This document shows, one piece after another, positions 39,375 to 48,767 of a stretch of 64,000 bases of DNA. The DNA is from Guptibacillus algicola (GTDB lineage Bacteria > Bacillota > Bacilli > Bacillales > Guptibacillaceae). Where the stretch lies: positions 930,001 through 994,000 of the forward strand of contig NZ_JAIVAF010000003.1 in the NCBI RefSeq assembly GCF_020171805.1, written 5' to 3'. Under the pieces are notes generated by a model. That model searched no databases and was not told the origin of the DNA. It saw nothing but the letters and a program-made list of their open reading frames with translations. Numbering within the stretch: position 1 is the first letter of the stretch; each line of letters opens with the position of its first letter. The translations under genes and the position numbers were made by a program.

Positions 39375-40352
39375 TTAGGATGATTCCTTTGCTTCAAGAT
39401 AATCAAAATAACGCTTGAGCGTTAATTCTGACTTCAAACCGAACGTGCTCCGAAGATGTTCAACAGAAGCATCTCGTTCGATCGCTTTAATGACGCAAGT
39501 CCTACGCATGTGCTGAGCTGATACACCTTTTCTGATACCTGCTCGCTGAATTTCTAAGCGTATCATCTTTTGAACGGCGATTTCAGTCAATCGCTTTGGA
39601 CGATCTACTTCATAACTCCATCGATACGTTTGACGTTGGAAATCAAATGCGACAAAAAGCGGATCATCACTCTTAAGTCTAGGACGAACAGGTGCAGGTA
39701 TGATGAGATAGTAATCGAATAATATTTTCTTATGTTCTGGCTGAAGCTTAACGGTTCTTTTGCCTGATGCGGAATTAACTTCTAATTCATTTTGCTCAAA
39801 AGATACATCCCTCATAGATAACCCGCAAACCTCTTGCAAGCTCAGACCGTAGTTAAGGAATAGCCTTGCAATGATCAGGTTTCGATCGATCAGGAACTCG
39901 CGAGATTTCAGCTGATTCTCGGTGAGATCTGTTAGTGAAACGATTGTTTCTAGCAGCCGTTCACTTTCACTTTCCCTCATAAAGTCTTCCTCTTTAAAGC
40001 CACTTTCTTCATTAGTGGGGAGGACAACTTCTTTCATAGGATTGTTCTTTGTCCGATTTAATGACATATAATAACGGTATACTTGATTTAATACTGTCAT
40101 GATTCTTTTTAGTGTGCGTTCAGAGTAGTGACGCTCTAAGTGTAAGTAACGAATGTATGATTGTAACTGTTCTGTCGTTAGCTCATTAAAGTTTTGAAAA
40201 TCAACTTTTCGATGAAATGTTTTGAGCCATGTTGTAAAGTCGACAAGATCATACCGATAACGCCGGATGGTTGACGCCCGGCGTCCCTTTCTTTCAAGGG
40301 AAGTCAAGTACTCCTCTAGAAAATCAGGTAGCGGTTGCTCAAATAGTTCCAT
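39375..40352 (-). CDS. Degenerate tyrosine-recombinase-like protein
   Basis: 325 residues with the two-domain phage-integrase/XerC-D layout: an N-terminal SAM-like DNA-binding domain (about 10-105) and a C-terminal catalytic-type domain. Aligned by eye to XerD, the first catalytic arginine is serine (S171 in NYGLSLQEVCGL), the box II histidine is glutamine (Q280), and the box III histidine is leucine (L306). The beta-2 lysine (K198 or so), box II arginine (R283) and the tyrosine (Y315) remain. It is probably a non-cleaving DNA-binding protein or a strongly altered recombinase. No att-like repeats or phage genes are seen nearby. RBS AAAGGGG. Confidence 0.8.
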   Translation of the reverse strand: MELFEQPLPDFLEEYLTSLERKGRRASTIRRYRYDLVDFTTWLKTFHRKVDFQNFNELTTEQLQSYIRYLHLERHYSERTLKRIMTVLNQVYRYYMSLNRTKNNPMKEVVLPTNEESGFKEEDFMRESESERLLETIVSLTDLTENQLKSREFLIDRNLIIARLFLNYGLSLQEVCGLSMRDVSFEQNELEVNSASGKRTVKLQPEHKKILFDYYLIIPAPVRPRLKSDDPLFVAFDFQRQTYRWSYEVDRPKRLTEIAVQKMIRLEIQRAGIRKGVSAQHMRRTCVIKAIERDASVEHLRSTFGLKSELTLKRYFDYLEAKESS

Positions 40353-40461
40353 TGCGTTACCCCTTTCTTTTTTTCATTATAACAAACAACGTGAATTGAA
40401 TTACATGATTTTGGTTTTTTTGGGAATGCTAACAATACTAAACAATAAAGGAGCGGTTGCA

Positions 40462-40647
40462 ATGGCCTTCTTTTCAAAACAGCAGCAAGAACCAATTCCT
40501 GAAGTCGACACAGATGTGTGGTCGTGTTCGAGTGGAGACTGTACTGGTTGGATGAGAGCAGATTATTCTTTCTCTGACACACCATCCTGTCCACTATGTG
40601 GCGGTGAAATGGCTAGTGAAGTACGTAACCTCCCTGAAATCAAGTAA
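40462..40647 (+). CDS. YdjO-like zinc-ribbon small protein
   Basis: 61 residues with CSSGDC near 23-28 and CPLC near 45-48, a rubredoxin-like or zinc-ribbon knuckle, and the WSCSSGDCTGWMR pattern of the cold-inducible YdjO family. RBS AAAGGAG fixes the ATG at 40462. The longer frame from 40267 runs antisense through the recombinase start and is rejected. Function unknown; it lies 14 bases before another small gene, so they may be co-transcribed. Confidence 0.82.
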   Translation: MAFFSKQQQEPIPEVDTDVWSCSSGDCTGWMRADYSFSDTPSCPLCGGEMASEVRNLPEIK

Positions 40648-40661
40648 ACGGAGGCAATGAG

Positions 40662-41021
40662 ATGAACAAATTGATCGAAAAGCTAGTTGATAAAGCGCTC
40701 AGTATTACAAAAGCAGAGGGGAAAGGGAAGCACGTGATTCCTCAAGAGCGATTTTGCACGGTATTCAAAGACCTTTCAGGTGTGAGGGCGGAAGAATTTT
40801 CATATCTTGGTATTGGCTTTAGAAGATACACATACAGAGATGATGACGTGTTCGTCAATCAGCTTGAACATTACGATGGAGATGTTTTGGAGTTAGATAT
40901 CACGGAAGATGATCGCTATCTTCATCACTATCGTTCTTATGAGAAGAACTCAGCTGATGAGAAAGTAACGATACCTGAAAAGTTTGTAGATACGTTGATC
41001 CAAGGAAAAACACTCGAATAG
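40662..41021 (+). CDS. Hypothetical 119-residue protein
   Basis: Acidic soluble protein that I do not recognise. It begins MNKLIEKLVDKALSITK, has a central aromatic-acidic stretch (FRRYTYRDDDVFVNQLEHYDG) and lacks membrane segments, signal peptide or cysteine motifs apart from one cysteine. RBS GGAGGCAATGAG overlaps the spacer from the YdjO-like gene 14 bases upstream. A terminator overlaps its stop codon, so the two small genes form a closed unit. Confidence 0.7.
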   Translation: MNKLIEKLVDKALSITKAEGKGKHVIPQERFCTVFKDLSGVRAEEFSYLGIGFRRYTYRDDDVFVNQLEHYDGDVLELDITEDDRYLHHYRSYEKNSADEKVTIPEKFVDTLIQGKTLE

Positions 41022-41036
41022 GAGTGTTTTTCTTTT
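41007..41036 (+). terminator. Terminator of the two-gene small-protein unit
   Basis: 9-bp stem (41007-41015 with 41022-41030) with T-rich tail. Confidence 0.82.
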
Positions 41037-41046
41037 GGGCATTTGT

Positions 41047-41074
41047 CACGCTTTTTGGGCGGGTGCGTATACTA
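41047..41074 (+). promoter_or_regulatory. Possible sigma-K promoter of spoVK
   Basis: CACG (41047-41050), 15-base spacer, CGTATACTA (41066-41074) is close to the sigma-K pattern. spoVK is a mother-cell gene in B. subtilis. Confidence 0.35.
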
Positions 41075-41103
41075 TCGTGTCAGAATAAAACGAGGTGAGC
41101 ATC

Positions 41104-42027
41104 TTGCAGCATTCCGTAACTCAGCGAAAAAGTCAGATTAATATTGTGTTGAATCATGCTGAAGAGAAATTGGAAGCAGCTGACTCTGCGCTTGCTGAAG
41201 CAGTGAGAAAGCATATTCCTCTTGAACGGATTCAGAAAGAAATGGAACAGCTTATCGGCTTACAAGAAGTAAAGCATCTGTTGAAAGAAGTATATGCTTG
41301 GCTATTCGTCAATCAGTGTAGACAGGAGAATGGCTTGAGACAAAATTCCCAAGCACTCCATATGATGTTCAAGGGGAACCCAGGAACAGGGAAAACGACG
41401 GTTGCCAGGCTGCTCGGAACGCTTTTCTTAGAAATGAACGTCTTATCGAAGGGACATTTGATCGAAGTGGAAAGAGCGGATCTTGTTGGTGAATATATCG
41501 GTCACACAGCGCAGAAGACAAGAGAGCTCGTTAAGAAAGCAAAAGGGGGCATTCTTTTTATTGATGAAGCGTATTCTCTTGCACGAGGGGGAGAAAAGGA
41601 TTTTGGGAAAGAAGCAATCGATACGTTAGTGAAAGCAATGGAGGATTACCATGAGGACTTCATATTAATTCTTGCTGGCTATTCAGAAGAAATGGATAAC
41701 TTCCTTTCATTGAACCCAGGACTCCCATCGCGGTTTCCTCTCATGATCGATTTCCCTGATTACTCGAATGATGAATTGTTAGAGATCGCGAGAAAAATGA
41801 TATCAGAGCGACAGTATCGCTTTTCTAGGGAAGCGGAATGGAAATTAAAGAAATCCTTCATCATGAAGAGAATCGATGAAACTGGCTCGTTCAGTAATGG
41901 GAGATTCGTACGGAATATTATTGAAAAAGCAATCAGAAAGCAAGCTGTCCGGCTACTTGGTGCAGATGTGATCGACAGAACGTCACTCGAGTTGATCTTA
42001 CCAGAAGACATCCCTATAGAAGATTAA
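41104..42027 (+). CDS. spoVK: Stage V sporulation protein K, AAA ATPase
   Basis: 307 residues of the CbxX/CfxQ-type AAA family. Walker A GNPGTGKTTVARL near residue 97, Walker B ILFIDEAYSLARGG near 155, sensor and arginine-finger regions SRFP and NGRFVRN. Required for spore maturation (cortex/coat stage). TTG at 41104 follows GAGGTGA (41092-41098) and gives an N-terminus like the B. subtilis one; GTG 41095 is inside the ribosome site. Confidence 0.93.
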   Translation: MQHSVTQRKSQINIVLNHAEEKLEAADSALAEAVRKHIPLERIQKEMEQLIGLQEVKHLLKEVYAWLFVNQCRQENGLRQNSQALHMMFKGNPGTGKTTVARLLGTLFLEMNVLSKGHLIEVERADLVGEYIGHTAQKTRELVKKAKGGILFIDEAYSLARGGEKDFGKEAIDTLVKAMEDYHEDFILILAGYSEEMDNFLSLNPGLPSRFPLMIDFPDYSNDELLEIARKMISERQYRFSREAEWKLKKSFIMKRIDETGSFSNGRFVRNIIEKAIRKQAVRLLGADVIDRTSLELILPEDIPIED

Positions 42028-42082
42028 ATAAGCATCTGGTATGATGAGAGCAGACTGAATAGTAAAGGCAGGGAACGTACTG

Positions 42083-43345
42083 TTGAAAAAAGACCGAATT
42101 GAAGTAGCTGAACCAGCAATCTTAATAGGCTGTCAGCTTTCAGATCAAACCGATGAGCAGTTTGCATATTCATTAGATGAACTTGCTGCATTAACTGAAA
42201 CAGCTGGTGGGGTAGTGGTGGAAACCCTCTCACAAAAAAGAGAACGCATCCACCCTGCCACGTATATTGGTAAAGGAAAAGTAGAAGAACTCTCTCTGAT
42301 GATAGAAGAACACGAAGCTGGCGTGATTATTTTCAATAGCGAACTATCACCAAGTCAGCTTCGTAACCTATCAGAACAGCTTGAGGCTAAGGTCATCGAT
42401 CGCACTCAGCTTATTCTCGATATCTTTGCTCAGAGAGCCAAATCGAGAGAAGGTATGCTGCAAGTTGAGCTTGCGCAGATGCAATATATGCTGCCTCGTC
42501 TCGCTGGTCAGGGTACATCTCTATCTAGACTTGGGGGAGGAATTGGGACAAGAGGTCCCGGTGAAACGAAGCTAGAAACCGATCGTCGTTATATCAGAAA
42601 TCGCATTACAGACCTAAAGAAGCAACTCGACCATACCGTGAAGCATCGTGAACAGTATAGACTTAGAAGAAAGCGGAATGAAACGCTTCAAGTTGCACTC
42701 GTCGGATACACGAACGCTGGGAAGTCGACGATCTTTAACGGACTAACACAAGCTGATTCATATGAAGAAGACAAGCTTTTCGCGACACTAGATCCAATGA
42801 CAAGGCAGCTAAAGCTACCGAATGGCTACAATGTTCTTCTTACGGACACAGTAGGATTTATTCAAGATCTTCCTACCACTCTTGTAGCTTCATTTAAATC
42901 GACACTTGAAGAAGCAAAAGAGGCAGACCTAATCCTACATGTTATCGACGCATCTCATCCAGATCGTGAACGGCATGAAGAAATCGTACTGGATCTATTG
43001 AAAGAGCTCAATGCTTCACACATCCCGGTTCTCACTGTTTTTAATAAGATGGACCAAGCGGAACCTGGCGTAAGAAGCAGCTTAAACGAGCAAGTGAACA
43101 TATCGGCTCGCAATAAAGAAGACTTATCTAAACTGAACGAAACGCTTCAGAGTCAAGTCTTAAAACAAATGGAATATTATTCAATCTCGATACAAGCGGA
43201 TCAGGGCGACAAACTCGCTTACCTGCAGAGAAATACGATTCTCATCGAACGTAAATGGGACGAAGATTACAAACATTACCGTTGCAAAGGCTATGCACCA
43301 ACACATCTCTTTAAGCGGGTCGCGACAGAATGGAACAACGATTAG
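42083..43345 (+). CDS. hflX: Ribosome-associated GTPase HflX
   Basis: 420 residues. N-terminal HflX domain (GGVVVETLSQKRERIHPATYIGKGK), the linker with GGGIGTRGPGETKLE, then the Obg-like G domain with G1 GYTNAGKST near 211, G3 DTVG and G4 NKMD. Splits or rescues stalled 70S ribosomes under stress. TTG start with AGGCAGGGA upstream. Follows spoVK as B. subtilis ynbA does. Confidence 0.94.
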   Translation: MKKDRIEVAEPAILIGCQLSDQTDEQFAYSLDELAALTETAGGVVVETLSQKRERIHPATYIGKGKVEELSLMIEEHEAGVIIFNSELSPSQLRNLSEQLEAKVIDRTQLILDIFAQRAKSREGMLQVELAQMQYMLPRLAGQGTSLSRLGGGIGTRGPGETKLETDRRYIRNRITDLKKQLDHTVKHREQYRLRRKRNETLQVALVGYTNAGKSTIFNGLTQADSYEEDKLFATLDPMTRQLKLPNGYNVLLTDTVGFIQDLPTTLVASFKSTLEEAKEADLILHVIDASHPDRERHEEIVLDLLKELNASHIPVLTVFNKMDQAEPGVRSSLNEQVNISARNKEDLSKLNETLQSQVLKQMEYYSISIQADQGDKLAYLQRNTILIERKWDEDYKHYRCKGYAPTHLFKRVATEWNND

Positions 43346-43356
43346 GAGAAGAAACT

Positions 43357-44625
43357 ATGTTTAATCACTTTACACATCAAGAGCAATTAAAGCAGTTATC
43401 AAACGAAGCGGAAGATCGAATTCAACCGATGATAAAAGAAATAGATCAACGAGTTGAAAGTAATCAATACCGCGTACTAGAAGCATTTCATAACAATAAA
43501 ATTAGTGACTATCATTTTACACCTTCCACTGGCTATGGGTATGACGACGATGGAAGAGATACGCTCGAGAAACTATATGGCGACGTGTTCGGAGGAGAAG
43601 CTGGTCTTGTTAGACCGCAAATCGTCTCTGGTACACATGCAATTTCAACAGCCTTATTCGGAGTCTTACGCCCACAAGATGAACTTCTCTATATAACGGG
43701 AGCGCCTTATGACACGCTCGAAGAAATCGTTGGTACACGTGGGGAAGGCAACGGATCATTGAAAGACTTCCATATTGGTTACAAGGCTATACCGTTGTCT
43801 GGTGATCAAGTTGACTATGAAGCTGTAAAAGAAGCGATAACAGATAAAACAAAGATGATCGGCATTCAGCGATCAAAAGGGTATGCGAACCGTCCTTCAT
43901 TTACGATCGATGAAATCAGAGAGATGATTTCGTTTGTTAAATCGATTAAAGAAGATGTTATCGTATTCGTGGATAATTGTTACGGAGAATTCGTTGAAGA
44001 ACGTGAGCCATGTCACGTTGGAGCTGACCTGATTGCAGGTTCACTTATAAAAAATCCAGGTGCAGGTATCGTAAAAACAGGAGGGTATCTCGTTGGAAGA
44101 GAAGACCTGATCGAACTTTGCGGATATCGCCTCACGTCTCCTGGTATCGGAAGAGAAGTCGGAGCGTCATTATATTCACTCCAAGAAATGTATCAAGGAC
44201 TTTTTCTTGCGCCACATACAGTTGGACAAGCGGTAAAAGGAGCTGTTTATAGTTCGGCTTTATTAGAATCAGCTGGTTTCAATACGACACCAAGCTGGAA
44301 CAGTAAACGAACCGATTTAATTCAATCTGTACAATTTAACGATCGAGAACGGATGGTATCATTTTGCCAGGCCATTCAAGCGGCTTCACCTGTAAATGCG
44401 CACGTTCGTCCTGAACCGGCATATATGCCAGGCTACGAAGACGATGTGATTATGGCAGCGGGTACATTCATTCAAGGTGCAAGTCTTGAGCTTTCAGCAG
44501 ACGGCCCACTAAGGCCGCCTTATGTAGCATACGTTCAAGGTGGCCTCACATATGAACACGTGAAGATCAGTGTGCTTAGAGCAGTTGACGATCTTTTAAC
44601 CAAAGGGTTAGTTTCAAATAGTTAG
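43357..44625 (+). CDS. ynbB: YnbB, Cys/Met-metabolism-like PLP enzyme
   Basis: 422 residues of the aluminium-resistance/methionine gamma-lyase-like PLP family. RPQIVSGTHAI near residue 85, YITGAPYDTLEE, FVDNCYGEF near 210 and the PLP lysine in GSLIKNPGAG near 237. In B. subtilis YnbB has been implicated in elongation factor P modification together with YmfI; ymfI is also in this window. ATG 43357 follows TTAGGAGA; the longer frame from 43330 lies inside hflX. In B. subtilis glnR is next; here it is absent. Confidence 0.9.
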   Translation: MFNHFTHQEQLKQLSNEAEDRIQPMIKEIDQRVESNQYRVLEAFHNNKISDYHFTPSTGYGYDDDGRDTLEKLYGDVFGGEAGLVRPQIVSGTHAISTALFGVLRPQDELLYITGAPYDTLEEIVGTRGEGNGSLKDFHIGYKAIPLSGDQVDYEAVKEAITDKTKMIGIQRSKGYANRPSFTIDEIREMISFVKSIKEDVIVFVDNCYGEFVEEREPCHVGADLIAGSLIKNPGAGIVKTGGYLVGREDLIELCGYRLTSPGIGREVGASLYSLQEMYQGLFLAPHTVGQAVKGAVYSSALLESAGFNTTPSWNSKRTDLIQSVQFNDRERMVSFCQAIQAASPVNAHVRPEPAYMPGYEDDVIMAAGTFIQGASLELSADGPLRPPYVAYVQGGLTYEHVKISVLRAVDDLLTKGLVSNS

Positions 44626-44630
44626 GTGAA

Positions 44631-44655
44631 AGCAGGGAGAAATCCCTGCTTTTTT
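44631..44655 (+). terminator. ynbB terminator
   Basis: Perfect 8-bp stem (44631-44638 with 44643-44650), GAAA loop, T tract. Confidence 0.9.
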
Positions 44656-44670
44656 GCTTCTCTAAAAGTA

Positions 44671-44709
44671 CGTTAGATTATCTAACATACTATGTCACGA
44701 CGACAAACA
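44671..44709 (+). promoter_or_regulatory. Two GlnR/TnrA-type operators before glnA
   Basis: CGTTAGATTATCTAACA (44671-44687) matches TGTNANAWWWTMTNACA in 16 of 17 positions. A weaker copy, TGTCACGACGACAAACA (44693-44709), keeps the TGTNA and NACA ends. They are 22 bases apart centre to centre, like glnRo1/glnRo2 of B. subtilis. ACGACA (44700-44705) and TATAGT (44723-44728) with 17-base spacing could be the promoter, so the second site would cover the -35. Confidence 0.7.
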
Positions 44710-44859
44710 TCCTAGTGTATAGTATAGTATAAGTGAAGAAGGGATCGGCAATTGGGAATGTTCTATTTATTCAGAATGTATTGTTCTCGTTGTCACAAGA
44801 AACGCTGTTCAGTTCATCCCGATTCTAAATTTTTCATTTCTAAGGAGGATTTATTTTAC

Positions 44860-46194
44860 ATGGCTAGTTACACAGCAGATGATATTAAACGCTTGGCGAA
44901 TGAGGAAAATGTTAAATTTATACGATTGCAATTTACGGATTTACTAGGAATAATCAAGAACGTTGAAATCCCGGTTGATCAGCTTGAAAAAGCTCTTGAT
45001 AATAAAATGATGTTCGATGGTTCTTCAATCGAAGGCTTCGTTCGTATCGAAGAATCAGACATGTACTTATACCCTGATTTAGATACATGGGTTGTATTCC
45101 CATGGTCTTCAGAAAAAGGCAGAGTTGCTCGTTTGATCTGTGATATCTACAGCCCAGATGGAACTCCGTTCGACGGCGATCCGCGTTCTGTACTCAAACG
45201 TGTACTTAAAGAAATGGAGGAGCTTGGATTCTCTGATTTCAATATCGGACCTGAACCTGAATTCTTCCTTTTCAAGATGGATGCGAACGGTGAACCAACG
45301 CTTGAGCTTAACGATAAAGGTGGTTATTTCGACCTTGCACCAACAGACCTTGGAGAGAACTGTCGTCGTGATATCGTTCTTGAGCTTGAAGACATGGGCT
45401 TCGAAATCGAGGCGTCTCACCACGAAGTTGCGCCAGGTCAGCATGAAATTGATTTCAAATACGCTGATGCGATCACAACTTGTGATAACATCCAAACCTT
45501 TAAATTGGCAGTAAAAACGATTGCTCGTCAACATGGACTACATGCGACGTTCATGCCTAAGCCATTATTCGGTGTGAACGGTTCTGGAATGCATGCGAAC
45601 ATGTCGCTGTTTAAAGACGGTAAGAACGCGTTCTACGATCCAAACGACGAAATCGGACTTAGTGAAACAGCACGTCAATTCATCGCAGGTACAATGAAGC
45701 ATGCTGAAGCGTTCACAGCAATCACGAACCCAACAGTAAACTCTTACAAGCGTCTTGTACCAGGATACGAAGCACCTTGTTACGTAGCGTGGTCTCTTCG
45801 TAACCGTAGCCCGCTTATCCGTGTTCCAGCATCTCGCGGAATCAGCACACGTATCGAAGTGCGTAGCGTAGATCCATCTGCGAACCCATACTTAGCGATG
45901 GCAGCTCTTCTTGCAGCTGGTCTTGACGGCATCAAGAACAAGATGACGCCTCCAGCTCCAACAGAGCGTAATATCTACGTGATGGACAAAGACGAGCGTG
46001 TAGCAGAAGGCATCACTGACCTTCCTGCAACACTACATGATGCGCTTGAATTGCTTAAGAAAGATGAAGTCATGATGAACGCTCTAGGTGAGCACGCATC
46101 AGAGCACTTCATTGAAGCGAAAGAAATCGAATGGGATATGTTCCGTACGCAAGTACACCCTTGGGAACGCGAACAGTATATGACGACTTACTAA
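44860..46194 (+). CDS. glnA: Glutamine synthetase, type I-alpha
   Basis: 444 residues. Makes glutamine from glutamate, ammonia and ATP, and in Bacillus it also controls GlnR and TnrA. The latch and catalytic motifs are intact: [10 protein letters not shown] near 51, [15 protein letters not shown], and [13 protein letters not shown]. Arg62, the feedback residue of the I-alpha enzymes, is present in [13 protein letters not shown] 44860 with AAGGAGG; the longer frame from 44752 has no support. Preceded by GlnR/TnrA sites, but no glnR gene is adjacent. Confidence 0.97.
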   Translation: MASYTADDIKRLANEENVKFIRLQFTDLLGIIKNVEIPVDQLEKALDNKMMFDGSSIEGFVRIEESDMYLYPDLDTWVVFPWSSEKGRVARLICDIYSPDGTPFDGDPRSVLKRVLKEMEELGFSDFNIGPEPEFFLFKMDANGEPTLELNDKGGYFDLAPTDLGENCRRDIVLELEDMGFEIEASHHEVAPGQHEIDFKYADAITTCDNIQTFKLAVKTIARQHGLHATFMPKPLFGVNGSGMHANMSLFKDGKNAFYDPNDEIGLSETARQFIAGTMKHAEAFTAITNPTVNSYKRLVPGYEAPCYVAWSLRNRSPLIRVPASRGISTRIEVRSVDPSANPYLAMAALLAAGLDGIKNKMTPPAPTERNIYVMDKDERVAEGITDLPATLHDALELLKKDEVMMNALGEHASEHFIEAKEIEWDMFRTQVHPWEREQYMTTY

Positions 46195-46204
46195 GATTTA
46201 GTCA

Positions 46205-46240
46205 AAAGCCCCTAACACCATTGGTGTTTAGGGGCTTTTT
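46205..46240 (+). terminator. glnA terminator
   Basis: Long stem of about 15 bp (AAGCCCCTAACACCA and its partner) with a TT loop and T tract. Confidence 0.9.
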
Positions 46241-46326
46241 TGAACAAAATTTTAGTAATTTAGCTAGTTTCGACTAGCAAGATTGTTTAAACTAGAATAA
46301 GGACAAGATTTTATAAGGAGGTTTAC

Positions 46327-46857
46327 ATGACGAACAAGAGAAAAGTTAGCGTGTACATAGCAACGAGTGTTGATGGTTATATCGCGACCACTGACGATTC
46401 GTTAGACTGGTTGTTTCGAGGAGAAATTGAGGGGGATGCTGGGTATTCAGAGTTCTACGAAGGTATAGACACGGTTCTCATCGGTCGACGAACATACGAT
46501 TGGTTTATGGAGCAGGAAAAAGGTAATTATCCGTACAAGGGAATCGAAAGTTACGTATTTACAAAGACACCAGTAGAAAATACCGATTACGTGACGTTCA
46601 TTAACGAAGACATAGCAACATTCACTCGTGAACTGAAACAACAAGAAGGCAAGACGATCTGGCTTGTTGGAGGTAGTGAAATCGTCTATACGCTAATGCG
46701 TGAAAAACTAGTTGATGAGTTTATTATCTCAGTCGCGCCTTCTTTATTAGGGAAAGGAATTCCTTTATTTAAAGAATCAGAAATAGAAGCGGATCTCGTC
46801 CTGAAAGACGTTAAACAATTTGGGCAATTCGCTCAGCTACATTATGAAATGAAGTAA
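46327..46857 (+). CDS. Dihydrofolate reductase-like (RibD C-terminal) family protein
   Basis: 176 residues with the fold signature SVYIATSVDGYIA at the N-terminus, TVLIGRRTYDW near 45 and IWLVGGSEIVYTLM near 115, typical of the YyaP/YwjB-like reductases. Likely NADPH-dependent; substrate unknown. RBS TAAGGAGG. Single gene between terminators. Confidence 0.88.
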   Translation: MTNKRKVSVYIATSVDGYIATTDDSLDWLFRGEIEGDAGYSEFYEGIDTVLIGRRTYDWFMEQEKGNYPYKGIESYVFTKTPVENTDYVTFINEDIATFTRELKQQEGKTIWLVGGSEIVYTLMREKLVDEFIISVAPSLLGKGIPLFKESEIEADLVLKDVKQFGQFAQLHYEMK

Positions 46858-46863
46858 ATATAA

Positions 46864-46890
46864 CCACAGGGCTCAGCGTCCTGTGGCTTT
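46864..46890 (+). terminator. Terminator after the reductase gene
   Basis: CCACAGG (46864-46870) pairs with CCTGTGG (46880-46886), then CTTTCTT. Confidence 0.65.
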
Positions 46891-46985
46891 CTTATTACTA
46901 ACATTTAATGGAACAAATAAAGGGGATGAGGTAAACTTAAGATATCAGAAAATTTAAATAAAAACGTGTGAGGAGAATATCTGAG

Positions 46986-48653
46986 ATGAATTTTTATCAT
47001 GAGGATCCAAACCTACCATTTTTATTGAAGCGGTATCTAGATGAGGATTTTTATAAGTGGGCAGAAAAAGAGCTCGCAGATTTCGGTGAACGATGTGGGA
47101 CAGTAATTGATGAAAGAGCTGTCCATACAGACCGTGAAGGGCAGCCGAAACTCATTAAATACGATAAGATGGGTAACGATATATCTGAAGTTTGGGTGAA
47201 TGAAGGTTACAAAAAAACGGTGGAAGAGACTTATAACCGTGGAATCGTAGCGTATGTACATAAAGAAATTCCCGACCTAGGACAAAAAGGAAACTATCTG
47301 TATTCATATGCCCAAGGCTATTTATTATCGCAAGCTGAACCAGGGTTTTATTGTCCTGTCACGTTAACGATGGCTACGGCTTATCTTCTTGATCACTACG
47401 GTGATGAAGAGTTAAAGAAGAAGTATCTGCCTCACGTTCTTTCGACTGGAGAAACCGAGCTTTATGAAGGTGCTACGTTTTTAACGGAACGACAGGGTGG
47501 ATCGGATGTTGGAGCGAATGAAACGAAAGCAATCAAAGAAGGAGATCACTACAGGCTCTACGGAGAGAAGTATTTTGCTAGTAATGCCGGTACTTGTGGA
47601 GTTGCGATGGTACTTGCAAGATGTGAAGGTGCACCAGCAGGAACAAAGGGGTTAAGTCTATTTCTAGTGCCTTGGAGGAAAGACGACGGAAAGGTAAATG
47701 ATTTATGCATAAGAAGGCTAAAAGATAAGCTTGGCGTGAGAGCTGTTCCTTCAGCGGAAGTTGTGTTTGATGGATCGATTGCGTATCTAGTAGGTGATCC
47801 AAACAGAGGATTTTACTACATGATTGAAGCGTTAAATCTGTCTCGCTTATGCAATGCCATTGCTTCAGTAGGTATAATGCAGCGCGCGTTTCTTGAAGCG
47901 AAACAGTATGCGTATAAAAGAGAAGCTTTCAGAAGGCAGCTAAAAGATTTTCCGATGATAAAAGAGAGTTTAGTAAACTTAAAAGTGAAACAAGAGGTTG
48001 AACTCAGCAGTGTCTTTTCTGCTATTTCACTATTTGATCGCGTTATGAACAAAAGCGAACATGTGACAAAAGAAGCTGAAGCCTTAAATCGATTGCTCAT
48101 TGCACTTGTAAAAAAAGAATCTGCGGAACAAGCGGTTCGGTTTGCGCATGAAGCGATTGAGATGCACGGTGGTAACGGCTATATCGAAGACTTTGTCACA
48201 CCGAGGTTATTAAGAGACGCGCAAGTGTTAACAGTATGGGAAGGGACCGCGAATATCCTTGGTCTAGAAGTATTAAGGCTGATCTCAAAGTACAACGTCC
48301 ACAAATTATTTATTGATAAGATAACGCATGATTTAGAACAGATTGCTGATGATGTAGGCGACAAAGATCGTGTCTATGAAGGCATGGAACAACTTAAGAA
48401 CAAAATTGCGCAGTTAATGAAAATGGATGAAGCGCGTCAAACGCTACACTGTAAGCGAATCGCCGTACTTATGACGGCTATATATGAGAGTATGATTGCG
48501 TTACAGGACGCATCGGTAGGAGGAGCAAGGAAAAGAGCGGTTGCAAAAATTTTTCTAAAGGAAACGTGGGAGACGGATAAATGTGAGCTTTCTGACCTAA
48601 CGTTAAGATATTTTGATGTGATTATCGAACATAAAGAGAGTGTGAAAGCTTAG
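46986..48653 (+). CDS. AidB-like acyl-CoA dehydrogenase family protein
   Basis: 555 residues, longer than ordinary acyl-CoA dehydrogenases because of AidB-type N- and C-terminal parts. Visible: FLTERQGGSDVGANET near 168, RRLKDKLGVRAVPSAEV near 247, flavin-domain HGGNGYIEDF near 393 and the VWEGTANILGLEVLRL segment near 420. AidB-type proteins bind FAD and DNA in E. coli; in Bacillaceae the role is unknown. Start set at ATG 46986 after GAGGAGA (46968-46974), with an 11-base spacing. Confidence 0.88.
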   Translation: MNFYHEDPNLPFLLKRYLDEDFYKWAEKELADFGERCGTVIDERAVHTDREGQPKLIKYDKMGNDISEVWVNEGYKKTVEETYNRGIVAYVHKEIPDLGQKGNYLYSYAQGYLLSQAEPGFYCPVTLTMATAYLLDHYGDEELKKKYLPHVLSTGETELYEGATFLTERQGGSDVGANETKAIKEGDHYRLYGEKYFASNAGTCGVAMVLARCEGAPAGTKGLSLFLVPWRKDDGKVNDLCIRRLKDKLGVRAVPSAEVVFDGSIAYLVGDPNRGFYYMIEALNLSRLCNAIASVGIMQRAFLEAKQYAYKREAFRRQLKDFPMIKESLVNLKVKQEVELSSVFSAISLFDRVMNKSEHVTKEAEALNRLLIALVKKESAEQAVRFAHEAIEMHGGNGYIEDFVTPRLLRDAQVLTVWEGTANILGLEVLRLISKYNVHKLFIDKITHDLEQIADDVGDKDRVYEGMEQLKNKIAQLMKMDEARQTLHCKRIAVLMTAIYESMIALQDASVGGARKRAVAKIFLKETWETDKCELSDLTLRYFDVIIEHKESVKA

Positions 48654-48728
48654 TGATTGTTATTTGGGTATAAAAGAGGCTTCAATAAACGATGTGGTAG
48701 TTACGATGAATCTTAATAAAAGTATATA

Positions 48729-48758
48729 AAAATGCCTAGGATAAAAACCTAAGCATTT
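48729..48758. terminator. Bidirectional terminator
   Basis: AAATGCCTAGG and CCTAAGCATTT pair around ATAAAAA, with A and T tracts on the two sides. It separates the convergent acyl-CoA dehydrogenase and spo0M genes. Confidence 0.8.
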
Positions 48759-48767
48759 TTATTGTTT

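Noticed and set aside
39375-40352. Recombinase as sign of a prophage or integrative element
   Set aside because: No att-like repeats, phage genes or composition shift occur around it; neighbours are normal chromosomal genes.
40267-40461. Upstream extension of the YdjO-like protein
   Set aside because: It runs antisense through the start of the recombinase gene; the ATG at 40462 has a strong ribosome site and the family N-terminus.
44752-44859. N-terminal extension of glnA with cysteine-rich start
   Set aside because: The extension has no ribosome site, overlaps the promoter region, and the family start at 44860 has AAGGAGG.
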